From Vibrio profundi (GTDB lineage: Bacteria > Pseudomonadota > Gammaproteobacteria > Enterobacterales > Vibrionaceae): DNA of 64,000 bases. Positions 1 through 8,680 of this stretch are shown piece by piece. Every line of letters starts with the position of its first letter. Position 1 is the stretch's first letter. The notes under the pieces are model-generated. The model was given only the letters and a program-made list of their open reading frames with translations. It was not told where the DNA came from and searched no databases. The stretch lies in assembly GCF_005281835.1 (NCBI RefSeq), contig NZ_RZIS01000002.1, positions 124,001 to 188,000 on the forward strand, given 5' to 3'. The position numbers and the translations under genes were made by a program.

Positions 1-249
1 CAAGATATACGCATCTAAAGTGACGCCCGCAATGGTAAATAGCGCGGCGTCACGAGTAAGAGCCGTTGAATAAGTAAGAGTCGATAGCACCTGATTTTTC
101 AGGATTTGACCTGAACTGAACACGCCCCCAACAACAGGAGTGGAAGAAATTTGCGCCGACGCAGTAAAGCTCAAACTCGAAGTCACAACTAGACTAGCGA
201 GCAAAAAACGGCCAGTTTTCCGTGAAAGACTCTTAGAATATATATTCAT
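1..249 (-). CDS. Secreted hypothetical protein, C-terminus outside window
   Basis: Open reading frame of 83 codons running off the left edge; it is open from the ATG at 249 to base 1. Residues 1-31 look like a Sec signal peptide: a basic start (KSLSRKTGR), a hydrophobic core (FLLASLVVTSSLSFTA) and an SAQ cleavage site. The visible mature part is hydrophobic and Thr/Ser/Ala rich and shows no motif I recognise. The frame is uninterrupted and the signal peptide is convincing, so I take it as a real exported or envelope protein. Its function is unknown and the rest lies outside the window. Confidence 0.6.
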   Translation of the reverse strand, partial: MNIYSKSLSRKTGRFLLASLVVTSSLSFTASAQISSTPVVGGVFSSGQILKNQVLSTLTYSTALTRDAALFTIAGVTLDAYIL

Positions 250-522
250 ACTCAAACTCTATTTATAAATTTTGGTTATTGTTTCAGGTTGCTTAGATTA
301 GTCAATAAAATGCCAACCTATCAGTAAGCTCTAAACAACAAAGACAATTTCATAGTGTCAAAATTCGTGCTCTGATATGCAACTATTGATGTTTTACCCT
401 ACCGTATACATATGTAACTGTGAGCACATTCACAACAAAATCAATGTGATGTCCCTTCAAATATCTACTTATATCCTAGACTTAACTTGCACAACTAGTA
501 TCTGAACGGGCCAAGGAAGCGC

Positions 523-1701
523 ATGACAAATCTGGTAGGTAGACATTTAGAAGAGATGGCAGACATCCGATCAACGCGTAAGCAGAAGGTCGTGTATCTA
601 TGCTCGTTGGCAGCGAGCGGGTTATTTCTTTTCTACGCTTCTTCTTATTTCTTATCCGATGAAATGGGGCTCGCCGTTATAGATTTGCTCTTTGCCCTCG
701 TCGCTCTCGCGATTTGCCTCTATATAAAGAAAGACAAACAACCTATGTATTCCGACCTGCTGCTCAGTGCTGTTTTGCTAGTGCAAGGGGTCATATTGTT
801 TCTTTATAGTGCTTCAATACCCGATCGCATTTTATGGCTCTATCCAATTCTCGCCACGGTTATTTTCATTAATGAGTTCAAAATTGGCTTGATTTTCAGC
901 TCCGCATTTTGCTTGTTCTTAAGCGGGCTGTTGGTGATAACTGGGGTAGATTTTGCGCTGCCTATCGAGTCAACCAATCGCTTCATTGTCAGCTTGTTCT
1001 TGATGGCTGTGGTTTGTCATACCTCGGCGTATTACTACACCAAAGTGGTTAACTACATTCAAAGTTTGTATCAAGAAGGAATCGAAGATTTAGCTTATAT
1101 GGATCAATTGACGGGGCTTGCCAATCGCTGGAGCTTTGAAAACTGGGCGTCGGAAAAGCTTCATACCGTCAACACCGACAAATCCGTGACCGCTTTGGTG
1201 TTCCTCGATATCGATAACTTCAAAACGATTAACGATAACTATGGCCATGATGTAGGCGACAGAGTACTGCAGCATTTTGCCAAACGACTAAAAAACAACG
1301 TCAGAACTAAAGATAGAAAAACGGAAGAGCACGACTATTCTATCGCTCGTTTTGCGGGGGATGAATTTGTATTGATGCTTTACGACGTACGCTCTAAGGA
1401 TGATTTGAATAATATTCTAGAGCGTATCTGTCGTTTATTTGAAAATGGTTATCAGAACCAGGACCGAATCAATGATCTGACGCTGAGTGTAGGCGTCGCC
1501 CTGTATCCTCAGGACGCAACTGAACTACCAGAGCTCACCCGCTGCGCTGACAAAGCGATGTACCAAGCTAAGCACTCCGGTAAAAACCGTTTTGCTTACT
1601 ACCATGACAATCCTATTTCTGTCTCTGTTGAGCACTTTCCAGAGTCTTGTGAGCCACATTCGAACCATACTAATGTCACGCCTATAACAAAGCACCATTA
1701 G
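523..1701 (+). CDS. Membrane-anchored diguanylate cyclase (GGDEF)
   Basis: Makes cyclic di-GMP from two GTP at the inner membrane. The N-terminal half (about residues 23-175) carries five or six hydrophobic segments and acts as a membrane sensor of no family I can name. A GGDEF domain fills residues 190-360: DxLTGLxNR at 194-202, DIDNFKTIND at 229-238, and the active-site signature as AGDEF at 278-282, a variant compatible with catalysis in this family. No RxxD inhibitory site is visible just upstream of the signature. The ATG at 523 is preceded by a weak AAGGAAG; a second Met at residue 12 could also start it. The stop overlaps that of the convergent gene by 4 bases. Confidence 0.9.
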   Translation: MTNLVGRHLEEMADIRSTRKQKVVYLCSLAASGLFLFYASSYFLSDEMGLAVIDLLFALVALAICLYIKKDKQPMYSDLLLSAVLLVQGVILFLYSASIPDRILWLYPILATVIFINEFKIGLIFSSAFCLFLSGLLVITGVDFALPIESTNRFIVSLFLMAVVCHTSAYYYTKVVNYIQSLYQEGIEDLAYMDQLTGLANRWSFENWASEKLHTVNTDKSVTALVFLDIDNFKTINDNYGHDVGDRVLQHFAKRLKNNVRTKDRKTEEHDYSIARFAGDEFVLMLYDVRSKDDLNNILERICRLFENGYQNQDRINDLTLSVGVALYPQDATELPELTRCADKAMYQAKHSGKNRFAYYHDNPISVSVEHFPESCEPHSNHTNVTPITKHH

Positions 1702-1979
1702 CTGGTCATATACATCACCCACAAGCTAAAGAAGCCTATCACGATCAGCCAAATTACTTGGCGAGCGCGGTTTGGTTTGGACTTTTTAGGCTTAACTACA
1801 GGCTTCAACGCTGTGTCTTTCGCAGACTTAATAAAGTTGTAGCCGAGTTCTTCACGTTCTTTTCTACGCTCCACCGCTTCATTCGCTACTTCTGTAAAGC
1901 GATGCCTTTGCTCGGTAGTGAAGTCAGTTTCAAATCCGATTTGCCCATGTCTATCTTGGTGTTTAGGTTGTACTGCCAA
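1698..1979 (-). CDS. Small C-tail-anchored hypothetical protein
   Basis: A 93-residue protein with a charged, soluble N-terminal part (QDRHGQIGFETDFTTEQ, then Glu/Arg-rich helix ERRKEREELGY), a Lys/Pro-rich linker and one C-terminal membrane helix (VIWLIVIGFFSLWVMYM), so a tail-anchored inner-membrane topology is likely. I chose the TTG at 1979 because GAGGAG stands 6 bases before it; the longer frame begins with another TTG at 2021 that lies inside what looks like promoter sequence (TATAAT at about 2013-2018). It is convergent with the diguanylate cyclase and overlaps its stop. I do not recognise the family. Confidence 0.6.
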   Translation of the reverse strand: MAVQPKHQDRHGQIGFETDFTTEQRHRFTEVANEAVERRKEREELGYNFIKSAKDTALKPVVKPKKSKPNRARQVIWLIVIGFFSLWVMYMTS

Positions 1980-2135
1980 AGCTGCCTCCTCACGAATAGA
2001 ACATGAATTAATTATAGTCAATTATTTGTGCTTCATGATCATTCGAAATTCTTGAATATGTCACTCAAACTATTGCAGTCTTCTTCCTACGACCTCTTAG
2101 CTACACTGCTCCTATTCCATAAGAGGTAAAGAATT

Positions 2136-2984
2136 ATGACTAACATGAGAACCGTTCAACACATTCTATCTTCCCACGCAACTTCCGATGGTGACGGCGT
2201 AAAGATTAAACGAGTCGCTGGTTTCAACAATGCAAATTTCTCGCCATTTCTTATGATTGACGAATTAAAGTCTGATGAAAGCAAAGACTATGTAGGTGGT
2301 TTTCCTCCTCATCCTCATCGCGGAATTGAAACTCTAACCTATATGCTTCAAGGGCATTTTCAGCATAAAGATCATATGGGAAATGTCGGTGAGCTACGCA
2401 GCGGCGGCGCACAGTGGATGGCAGCAGGAAGAGGTGTGATACACAGCGAAATGCCAAAGATGGAAGAAGGCTCGCTTCACGGATTCCAGATTTGGATAAA
2501 CCAACCCGCTAAAAATAAAATGCAACCTGCGGATTATCATGACTTTCAAAGTGAAACCATTACTGAGCAAATTGGTGAGCAAAGTGGGTTACTACGTGTG
2601 TTGGCAGGCTCTGTGGGCATTGATGGTCTCACACTACAAGGTCCATTAGACAGAACCGGTGTTCCGTTGAGTGTTTCTGATTGGCGTGCCAAACAAGGTC
2701 AAGCTATCAACGTCACAACGCCAGCAACCCATAATGCAATGGTATACGTGTACCGTGGATCTATAGCCATCAATGAAGACGTTATTACTCAAGGGCAAAT
2801 TGCATTATTAAGTCGAGCGGAGGTCATCGCCTTGTCTAGCCAACAAGATTCCGGGGTGCTGATATTTGTAGGAGAACCAATTGATGAGCCAGTCGTTCAC
2901 TACGGTCCATTTGTGATGAACAGCCTGCAAGAGATCGAGCAAACTATTCAAGATTACAACAGTGGCGTGTTCGAGACGTACTAA
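2136..2984 (+). CDS. Pirin family cupin protein
   Basis: Bicupin protein of 282 residues, the usual pirin length. The N-terminal cupin has the metal site: HPHRG at 59-63 (His59, His61) and HSE at 103-105 (His103, Glu105), matching the Fe-binding residues known in human pirin. Bacterial pirins include quercetin 2,3-dioxygenase activities and redox or regulatory roles; which applies here cannot be read from sequence. The ATG at 2136 follows AAGAGGTAAAGAATT, a good ribosome-binding site. It is a single gene ending at a strong terminator. Confidence 0.92.
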   Translation: MTNMRTVQHILSSHATSDGDGVKIKRVAGFNNANFSPFLMIDELKSDESKDYVGGFPPHPHRGIETLTYMLQGHFQHKDHMGNVGELRSGGAQWMAAGRGVIHSEMPKMEEGSLHGFQIWINQPAKNKMQPADYHDFQSETITEQIGEQSGLLRVLAGSVGIDGLTLQGPLDRTGVPLSVSDWRAKQGQAINVTTPATHNAMVYVYRGSIAINEDVITQGQIALLSRAEVIALSSQQDSGVLIFVGEPIDEPVVHYGPFVMNSLQEIEQTIQDYNSGVFETY

Positions 2985-3072
2985 GAAAATTTCTTTGATT
3001 CTCAAATTGAGAATCAGAATAAGACAAGTAACCGGTATTTATCACTGCCTTGATTGATATTCGCTTGTATTA

Positions 3073-3098
3073 CCACGCTCTCAGAGCGTGGTTTTTTT
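3073..3098 (+). terminator. Rho-independent terminator after pirin gene
   Basis: Perfect 8-bp stem CCACGCTC/GAGCGTGG with a 3-base loop followed by seven T. It separates the pirin gene from the convergent ppnP gene. Confidence 0.9.
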
Positions 3099-3116
3099 CT
3101 TTATATGCAAAGCGAC

Positions 3117-3398
3117 TTAAAGATACTCACATAGGTAAGCCGTTGCTTCTTTAACTTGCAAGTCAAATGAAGAATCACCGTCAACATCGAATGACTCGCC
3201 TGCTTGATAGGTTGTCCAATCCGCGTCACCGACACGCTTCACGATCAATGCGCCTTTCACCACTGTCATCTTTTCCGGTGCTGCTGTACCAAACGTATAT
3301 TCACCAGCCGCCATCACGCCTACACTCACATCGGCGCCTGATTGATTAAATGCCAATGATTTAACGCCGCCGTCAAAATAGGTGTTTTCTTTGATCAT
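3117..3398 (-). CDS. ppnP: Pyrimidine/purine nucleoside phosphorylase
   Basis: 93-residue single-domain cupin-like protein of the PpnP (YaiE, DUF1255) family. Recognisable family blocks are the N-terminal YFDGGVKSLAF, then VGVMAAGEYTFGTAAPEKMTV and the C-terminal TAYLCEYL. The E. coli homologue phosphorolyses a wide range of nucleosides to the free base and ribose-1-phosphate in the cytosol. The length matches the family (about 94). The start ATG at 3398 is preceded by AAGGAAG. It is monocistronic and convergent with the pirin gene. Confidence 0.93.
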   Translation of the reverse strand: MIKENTYFDGGVKSLAFNQSGADVSVGVMAAGEYTFGTAAPEKMTVVKGALIVKRVGDADWTTYQAGESFDVDGDSSFDLQVKEATAYLCEYL

Positions 3399-3522
3399 AA
3401 TACTTCCTTGTTAGCTATCTAATTATTAAATCCGATGAATGTTTTTAACGAATTCCACGCCATCACACAAGCATTTAATTCTTGTTACACAAAGTTTGCT
3501 AGCGATAAACTCAACCAGGTAA

Positions 3523-3687
3523 ACGCTTTACTTGTTCGTTATACCCACTTCCCATGAGTATTTCCTCGCCCCCGCTATAGCAATCAGCCACCTTCCACTA
3601 CAATCAATAGAAGAACTTGGAATGCAAGTAGGCTTTTCACCGTTCATCGTCGGGAATGTCTTTACAAATAAAGATGAAGATCAATAG
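3523..3687 (+). pseudogene. Possible decayed coding fragment, no start
   Basis: Within the 332-base gap between ppnP and the DUF2850 pair there is a 54-codon open stretch with protein-like composition (includes SIEELGMQVGFSPFIVGNVF) ending in TAG at 3685. It has no plausible start with a ribosome-binding site; the first in-frame ATG is at 3622. It may be the tail of a lost gene or chance. The rest of the gap shows nothing I can name. Confidence 0.2.
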
Positions 3688-3730
3688 CATACTAAGTTCT
3701 CACTTATGAGCGACACTTTAAGGGCAACTG

Positions 3731-4246
3731 ATGGCAGTAGGAAAAACTCCGAAGCAGACGGCAAAACAAGCCGAGACTTCTGCCACGAAACAAAAGCCCA
3801 AAGGCGTCGATACCTACACTAAAATAATTCGGCTCATCTTCGCTCTGTTAGCCATCGCCGCTATGGCGGGAGTGGGTTATTTTTCTTACCAAAGCCACCA
3901 AGATTACGTCGACCCCAGTAAAGTCTATGGAGACTGGATTGAAATTGGTGCGCCTCCTTATCACACTGATATTCTGACTTTTTCAGAACAAGGCGTTAGC
4001 CGAAACCGTCGCCTAATCAGCACCCAATATGAATTTGATGGTAAAGAGATCACTTTTACTACAGGTACAGGCACCACAGTCTACAAGCTCGCCGGTAATG
4101 TACGATCCCCTCAAATCCGCAGAATTTGGCCAGACTTACCCGCACAAAGCTTTGTGAAAAAAGGCTACGAACATACCGTCACCGCTACCAGCGGCGGGCT
4201 TGGCCAGAAGAGAAGAGCATCACTCGCTGAGCATTTTCAGCGTTAA
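3731..4246 (+). CDS. DUF2850 membrane protein, first of a tandem pair
   Basis: 171-residue protein with a basic cytoplasmic N-terminus, one membrane helix (about residues 34-53, LIFALLAIAAMAGVGYF) and a periplasmic domain typical of the Vibrio DUF2850 family: VYGDWIEIGAPPYHTDILTF followed by a YEFDGKEITFTTG strand-rich region. The function is unknown for the family. Its neighbour at 4299 repeats the same architecture and the same block (HGDWIEVGSPQYKTDIITF), so the pair arose by duplication. The start ATG at 3731 has AAGGGCAACTG upstream. Confidence 0.85.
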   Translation: MAVGKTPKQTAKQAETSATKQKPKGVDTYTKIIRLIFALLAIAAMAGVGYFSYQSHQDYVDPSKVYGDWIEIGAPPYHTDILTFSEQGVSRNRRLISTQYEFDGKEITFTTGTGTTVYKLAGNVRSPQIRRIWPDLPAQSFVKKGYEHTVTATSGGLGQKRRASLAEHFQR

Positions 4247-4298
4247 TCGCTTTACCTTTTAAGAGAAATCCACAACAATACAGAATGACAACCTGTAT

Positions 4299-4793
4299 AT
4301 GAAAAGGATTTCCATGACAGCTATCGCTCGCCGTATCAAAACGAAACCAACCAACACTCCGCCAGCACCGAGCAGGTTTAAGGTTTACCTAAAATTAGCC
4401 AGTATGCTCATTATCATCATTGGTGCTAGCGTCGGTTCTTACTTCTTGTACTTAGCTTATATCGACCCAAAAAATATTCATGGTGATTGGATAGAAGTCG
4501 GCTCTCCACAATACAAAACCGACATCATCACCTTTTCAGAATATGGGGTAAGCATTAACCAACGTATTGTCAGCACTCGATACGAGTTCGACGGTACCAA
4601 CATTCGTTTTTCGACAGGAAAAGGAGAGTTTTTGTACAAGAAACAAATTGGTTCTTTCCCTTCCAAACTAAAGAAAGTGTTACCTAAAAACCCAACACAA
4701 CACTTTATAAAGCGAGAAAAAGGCCAAAGTATCAGCAGTTCAGCACATCAATCGATAAAGAATAAAAAGTCGCTGTCAGACATCTATAAGTAA
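4299..4793 (+). CDS. DUF2850 membrane protein, second of a tandem pair
   Basis: 164-residue paralogue of the preceding protein: basic N-terminus, one membrane helix (about 28-52), then the DUF2850 periplasmic domain with IHGDWIEVGSPQYKTDIITF and TRYEFDGTNIRFSTGKG. Function unknown. It lies 52 bases downstream of its twin, on the same strand, so the two are probably co-transcribed. The ATG at 4299 is in frame with another Met (residue 6) preceded by AAGGA, which may be the true start. An 8-bp inverted repeat (AGACATCT/AGATGTCT, 4779-4800) spans the stop codon. Confidence 0.82.
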   Translation: MKRISMTAIARRIKTKPTNTPPAPSRFKVYLKLASMLIIIIGASVGSYFLYLAYIDPKNIHGDWIEVGSPQYKTDIITFSEYGVSINQRIVSTRYEFDGTNIRFSTGKGEFLYKKQIGSFPSKLKKVLPKNPTQHFIKREKGQSISSSAHQSIKNKKSLSDIYK

Positions 4794-5083
4794 GATGTCT
4801 CTAATTAGATACATTCACCAATAGATAATTTTATAATCAGATCGATAGCTGATATTTATCGCTCGCGCTTCAATTTTATAAAATATGGACTCAACAGCAC
4901 ATCGACAATGTAACAAGTTGTTATCATTTGGGTATTTTTCAATCACCCATCGGAAAGAGATTTAATTTCATTTATAAAATAAAAACCCTCTCGAATACTG
5001 AATGCGATGCTCAACTTTTTTAAACGAGCAGCTTATGCACCTACCTTTTGGGTGGATAATATTCAAGGAATGAGAGAAATACT

Positions 5084-7624
5084 ATGATTCGTTTTAACAT
5101 GTGTGCGGCAAGTATCGCACTGGCTCTATCAGGAGCCGCGCTAGCAGCACCAAGCACGCCTAGCATTGACATGTATGGTTCAAACAACCTTCAATTTTCT
5201 AAAATTGAATTAGCTATGGAAACCACATCTGGCTACAACCAGATGGTGAAGTACCATGACAAGGCTCAGGTAGCAGTAAAATTCAATCAATGGAGTGGCA
5301 CGACTGGTGACACATACAACATCTATTTTGATGGGGTTAAAGTCGCAACCGGCCCAATTTCTGGTAGCCAAACCACCGCTTCTTTCGAATATGGCCAAGG
5401 TGGCTTATTTGATATGGAAATAGAGGCGTGTGACGCAACAGGATGTAGCAAAAGCGCACCGGCTAAAATCACTATTGCCGACACCGATGGTTCCCACCTT
5501 GCTCCTCTAGCAATGAATATCGACCCAAACAACAAGACTTATAATACCGATCCAAATACAGTCGTCGGTACTTACTTTGTTGAATGGGGAATCTACGGCC
5601 GTGACTATACGGTTGATAACATCCCTGCTGATAACTTGACCCATATTCTTTATGGCTTCATCCCAATTTGTGGTCCAAATGAATCAGTAAAATCGGTTGG
5701 CGGTAACAGCTACAATGCCTTAATGACGGCCTGTAATGGTGTTAATGATTACGAAGTCGTGATCCACGACCCTTGGGCTGCTTTCCAAAAAAGCTTCCCA
5801 CAAGCTGGTCACGAATACAGTTCACCGATCAAAGGTAACTACGCGATGATGATGGCGCTTAAACAGCGTAATCCAGATCTTAAAATCATCCCTTCCATCG
5901 GTGGTTGGACGCTTTCTGACCCGTTCTTCGATTTCACTACCAAAGCTAACCGTGACACTTTCGTCGCTTCAGTTAAAAAATTCCTAAACACGTGGAAGTT
6001 CTACGACGGTGTTGATATTGACTGGGAATTCCCTGGTGGTGGTGGTGAAAACGCGAACCTAGGTGACCCTGTAAATGACGGCCCTGCATACATTGCTTTA
6101 ATGCAAGAACTACGTGCTATGTTAGACGAACTGCAAGCTGAAACAGGCCGCACTTACGAGCTAACCTCAGCAATCGGTGTCGGCCACGACAAAATTGAAG
6201 ACGTAAACTACGGAGAGGCGATCCAGCACATGGATTACATCTTCGCGATGACTTACGACTTCTACGGTGGTTGGAACAACGTACTTGGTCACCAAACAGC
6301 TCTGAACTGCGGTAACTTCATGCGCCCAGGTCAATGTGATGGTTCTGGCGTTGACGAAAATGGCGAAGCATACAAAGGCCCTGCGTATACAACAGATAAC
6401 GGTATCCAACTTCTTCTTGCACAAGGTGTTCCAGCGAACAAGCTAGTAGTAGGTACAGCAATGTACGGCCGTGGCTGGGAAGGAGTAATGCCTTCATCAT
6501 TGACTGATCCAACAGATCCAATGACAGGTGTTGGTAACGGCAAGCTGAAAGGTAGCTCTGCACAAGGTGTATGGGAAGACGGCGTTATCGATTACAAAGG
6601 TATTAAAGCCAACATGCTTGGTGCGAATCACCAGGGCATCAACGGCTTTGAATACGGCTATGACGAAATGGCTGAAGCGCCATACGTTTGGAACCGCACT
6701 TCTGGTCAGCTGATCACGTTTGATGATGATCGCTCTGTCAAAGCTAAAGGCGCATACGTTCGTAGCCTAGGCTTAGCGGGTCTATTCTCGTGGGAAATCG
6801 ACGCAGATAACGGCGACATTCTAAACGCTATGCATGAAGGCCTAGCTGGCGGCACAACTGAACCAGTAAACCGTAAACCTACGGCTGCTGCAGGCGCTGA
6901 CATTTCAATTGAAGGCCCAGCGTCTGTGTCTTTAGATGGCAGCGCTTCTAAAGATAGCGACGGCACTATTGCAAGCTATGCTTGGGCTCAAGTTAGTGGT
7001 ACTTCGGTATCTTTAACAAATGCAAATTCAGCAGTTGCAAGTTTTGATGTTGCTGAAGTTGCACAAACTGAAACGCTAACCTTTAGCTTAACAGTAACCG
7101 ATAACGATGGTGCAAGCGCAACTGACACTGTGGCAGTAACAGTCACAGCGAAAAATACGGGCCCTGTGAATACTGCTCCAGTGGCTAATGTAACAGCTCC
7201 ATCTCAAGTTAACGCGGGGGAAACGGTTACTGTAGATGCAAATGCTTCATCTGACGCAGACCAAGACACGCTAACATTCACTTGGGATGTTCCTGCTGGC
7301 CTAAATGCAACCGTTCAAGGTTCGACTGTTAGCTTTGTTGCTGCGGAGTACACGCAAGATACGGCACTGAACTTTACCGTTACAGTAAGCGATGGCACAG
7401 AGACATCTGCGGCTTCAACATCTGTCACCGTGCTTAAGAAAGTATCAGGTGGCGACACTTGTACCAACCTTTGGGATACAGGTTCTATCTACAACGGTGG
7501 CGACCAAGTAACTCATGGCGGTAAGGTATGGGAAGCGAAATGGTGGACCAAAGGTGATGAACCAGGCACAACTGGTGAATGGGGTGTTTGGAAAGAAATT
7601 GGCCCAGCGAGCTGCGCGAGCTAA
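5084..7624 (+). CDS. chiA: Secreted GH18 chitinase A with PKD-like and CBM5/12 modules
   Basis: Hydrolyses chitin outside the cell. Domains: signal peptide 1-21 (cleavage after LAA or ALA), the chitinase A N-terminal all-beta domain (about 22-135), the GH18 barrel (about 155-585), two Ig/PKD-like repeats (about 588-690 and 695-785), and a C-terminal CBM5/12 (about 796-843). The catalytic DxxDxDxE motif is D308-E315 (DGVDIDWEF), with SIGGW at 271-275; Glu315 is the acid known in V. harveyi ChiA, which is about the same length (846 here). The CBM shares WWTKGDEPGTTGEWGVW with the LPMO at 13367. Its ATG has GGAATGAGAG upstream. A 290-base leader region precedes it and a strong terminator follows, so it is transcribed alone. 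Confidence 0.97.
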   Translation: MIRFNMCAASIALALSGAALAAPSTPSIDMYGSNNLQFSKIELAMETTSGYNQMVKYHDKAQVAVKFNQWSGTTGDTYNIYFDGVKVATGPISGSQTTASFEYGQGGLFDMEIEACDATGCSKSAPAKITIADTDGSHLAPLAMNIDPNNKTYNTDPNTVVGTYFVEWGIYGRDYTVDNIPADNLTHILYGFIPICGPNESVKSVGGNSYNALMTACNGVNDYEVVIHDPWAAFQKSFPQAGHEYSSPIKGNYAMMMALKQRNPDLKIIPSIGGWTLSDPFFDFTTKANRDTFVASVKKFLNTWKFYDGVDIDWEFPGGGGENANLGDPVNDGPAYIALMQELRAMLDELQAETGRTYELTSAIGVGHDKIEDVNYGEAIQHMDYIFAMTYDFYGGWNNVLGHQTALNCGNFMRPGQCDGSGVDENGEAYKGPAYTTDNGIQLLLAQGVPANKLVVGTAMYGRGWEGVMPSSLTDPTDPMTGVGNGKLKGSSAQGVWEDGVIDYKGIKANMLGANHQGINGFEYGYDEMAEAPYVWNRTSGQLITFDDDRSVKAKGAYVRSLGLAGLFSWEIDADNGDILNAMHEGLAGGTTEPVNRKPTAAAGADISIEGPASVSLDGSASKDSDGTIASYAWAQVSGTSVSLTNANSAVASFDVAEVAQTETLTFSLTVTDNDGASATDTVAVTVTAKNTGPVNTAPVANVTAPSQVNAGETVTVDANASSDADQDTLTFTWDVPAGLNATVQGSTVSFVAAEYTQDTALNFTVTVSDGTETSAASTSVTVLKKVSGGDTCTNLWDTGSIYNGGDQVTHGGKVWEAKWWTKGDEPGTTGEWGVWKEIGPASCAS

Positions 7625-7647
7625 TTTTAATTAACCCACAACAATAA

Positions 7648-7678
7648 GGCCAAGCTGATATTCAGCTTGGCCTTTTTT
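7648..7678. terminator. Strong terminator after chitinase
   Basis: Perfect 11-bp stem GGCCAAGCTGA/TCAGCTTGGCC with a 3-base loop and a T6 tail on the plus strand. It lies just before the end of the convergent hydrolase gene. Confidence 0.92.
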
Positions 7679-7738
7679 GTAGCTATCTCAATGTTGTTTA
7701 TCGAAATCAGCACTCACTATGGCTTCTTATTCCGTTGA

Positions 7739-8590
7739 TTAACGCTGTACTAAGCGGTCAAAACTTGAGAACACTTCCTGACATTTCATCACGCGGCCAT
7801 GCCCTTGGCCTTGCGTGGATACCAGCTCGACTCGCTCCATTTCAGCAGCTGCACGCTGTGAAACATCGAATTTAGTAAACTTATCTTGTTCATCATGCAC
7901 AATGATCGTATTGGATTCACGACGAGATAGTTTCCCATACGGATCAACCGACTGAATCGGGTAATTAAATTGTTCTTCGACTTCACCGACAACCGCTTCA
8001 AAAAGCTTCATTGAGTAACCCGAACGAGCCACGCTTCCAAACAAGTTATCTAAGTAATCCAGCACAGGCGCTATCAGCAGAAGTGGAATACCTTCGAGCT
8101 TAGCGTGCTTACACTCCAGTGCCGATGCTGTACCCATACTGTGCCCAATTAGGCCTGCTACTTCACCGACCGAGTCCAAAACCGCTTCCAAGCCATTTAC
8201 AAAAGCGGGAATGTGGCCATAAACGCCTTCACTTCCACCATGAGCAGGATGATCATAAGCCAGTGCAGTAAAGCCTTGAGAGGCAATGTGTTCCATTAAC
8301 GGGTAATACTGACTCGCGGTTCCAGACCAGCCGTGAGTTAATATCCATACTGGGCCAGAACCTAAAGAATAGGTTTTTAATACACCATCACGGCCAACCA
8401 CTTCACTTTTTACTAACCCTGTAGGCTCTGCATTTTTAGGCTCAGTCCTCACTGGAGTCAGCAACAGCTTACGTGCCGTCTTTTTGGCATGGCTTGGGGC
8501 CAAAATGTAATGCAAGTTCGTTGTCGCGCCGATCAAGCTGCGCTTTAAGCTGAACTTAGTCGATGTATTGAAGTAAATTTTCTCACTCAT
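7739..8590 (-). CDS. Alpha/beta hydrolase, serine lipase/esterase type
   Basis: 283-residue cytosolic alpha/beta hydrolase. It shows the oxyanion-loop region VWILTHGWSG (81-90), the nucleophile elbow GHSMG (Ser151), a possible acid at Asp233 or Asp236 (VHDEQD) and the catalytic His at 264 (GQGHGR). This is a complete triad; the substrate is unknown. It lies 90 bases downstream of a TetR-family gene on the same strand, a common regulator/hydrolase pairing, so the TetR protein may control it. Start ATG at 8590 follows GAGGACAAATC. Confidence 0.88.
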   Translation of the reverse strand: MSEKIYFNTSTKFSLKRSLIGATTNLHYILAPSHAKKTARKLLLTPVRTEPKNAEPTGLVKSEVVGRDGVLKTYSLGSGPVWILTHGWSGTASQYYPLMEHIASQGFTALAYDHPAHGGSEGVYGHIPAFVNGLEAVLDSVGEVAGLIGHSMGTASALECKHAKLEGIPLLLIAPVLDYLDNLFGSVARSGYSMKLFEAVVGEVEEQFNYPIQSVDPYGKLSRRESNTIIVHDEQDKFTKFDVSQRAAAEMERVELVSTQGQGHGRVMKCQEVFSSFDRLVQR

Positions 8591-8680
8591 GATTTGTCCT
8601 CATGCCAGCCATTATAAAATCGAACGACCGTGCTTTTTATACTGTTAAAAAAAGAGGGCAATTCCTCTTTCTCTTAAATC

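Noticed and set aside
1090..1275. Minus-strand open frame inside the diguanylate cyclase
   Set aside because: Lies wholly within a strongly supported gene and shows no domain or ribosome-binding site.
4794..5083. Possible NagC operator before the chitinase
   Set aside because: TTTATAAAATAA-type stretches occur at about 4972-4983, but they are only AT-rich runs and lack the two spaced arms.
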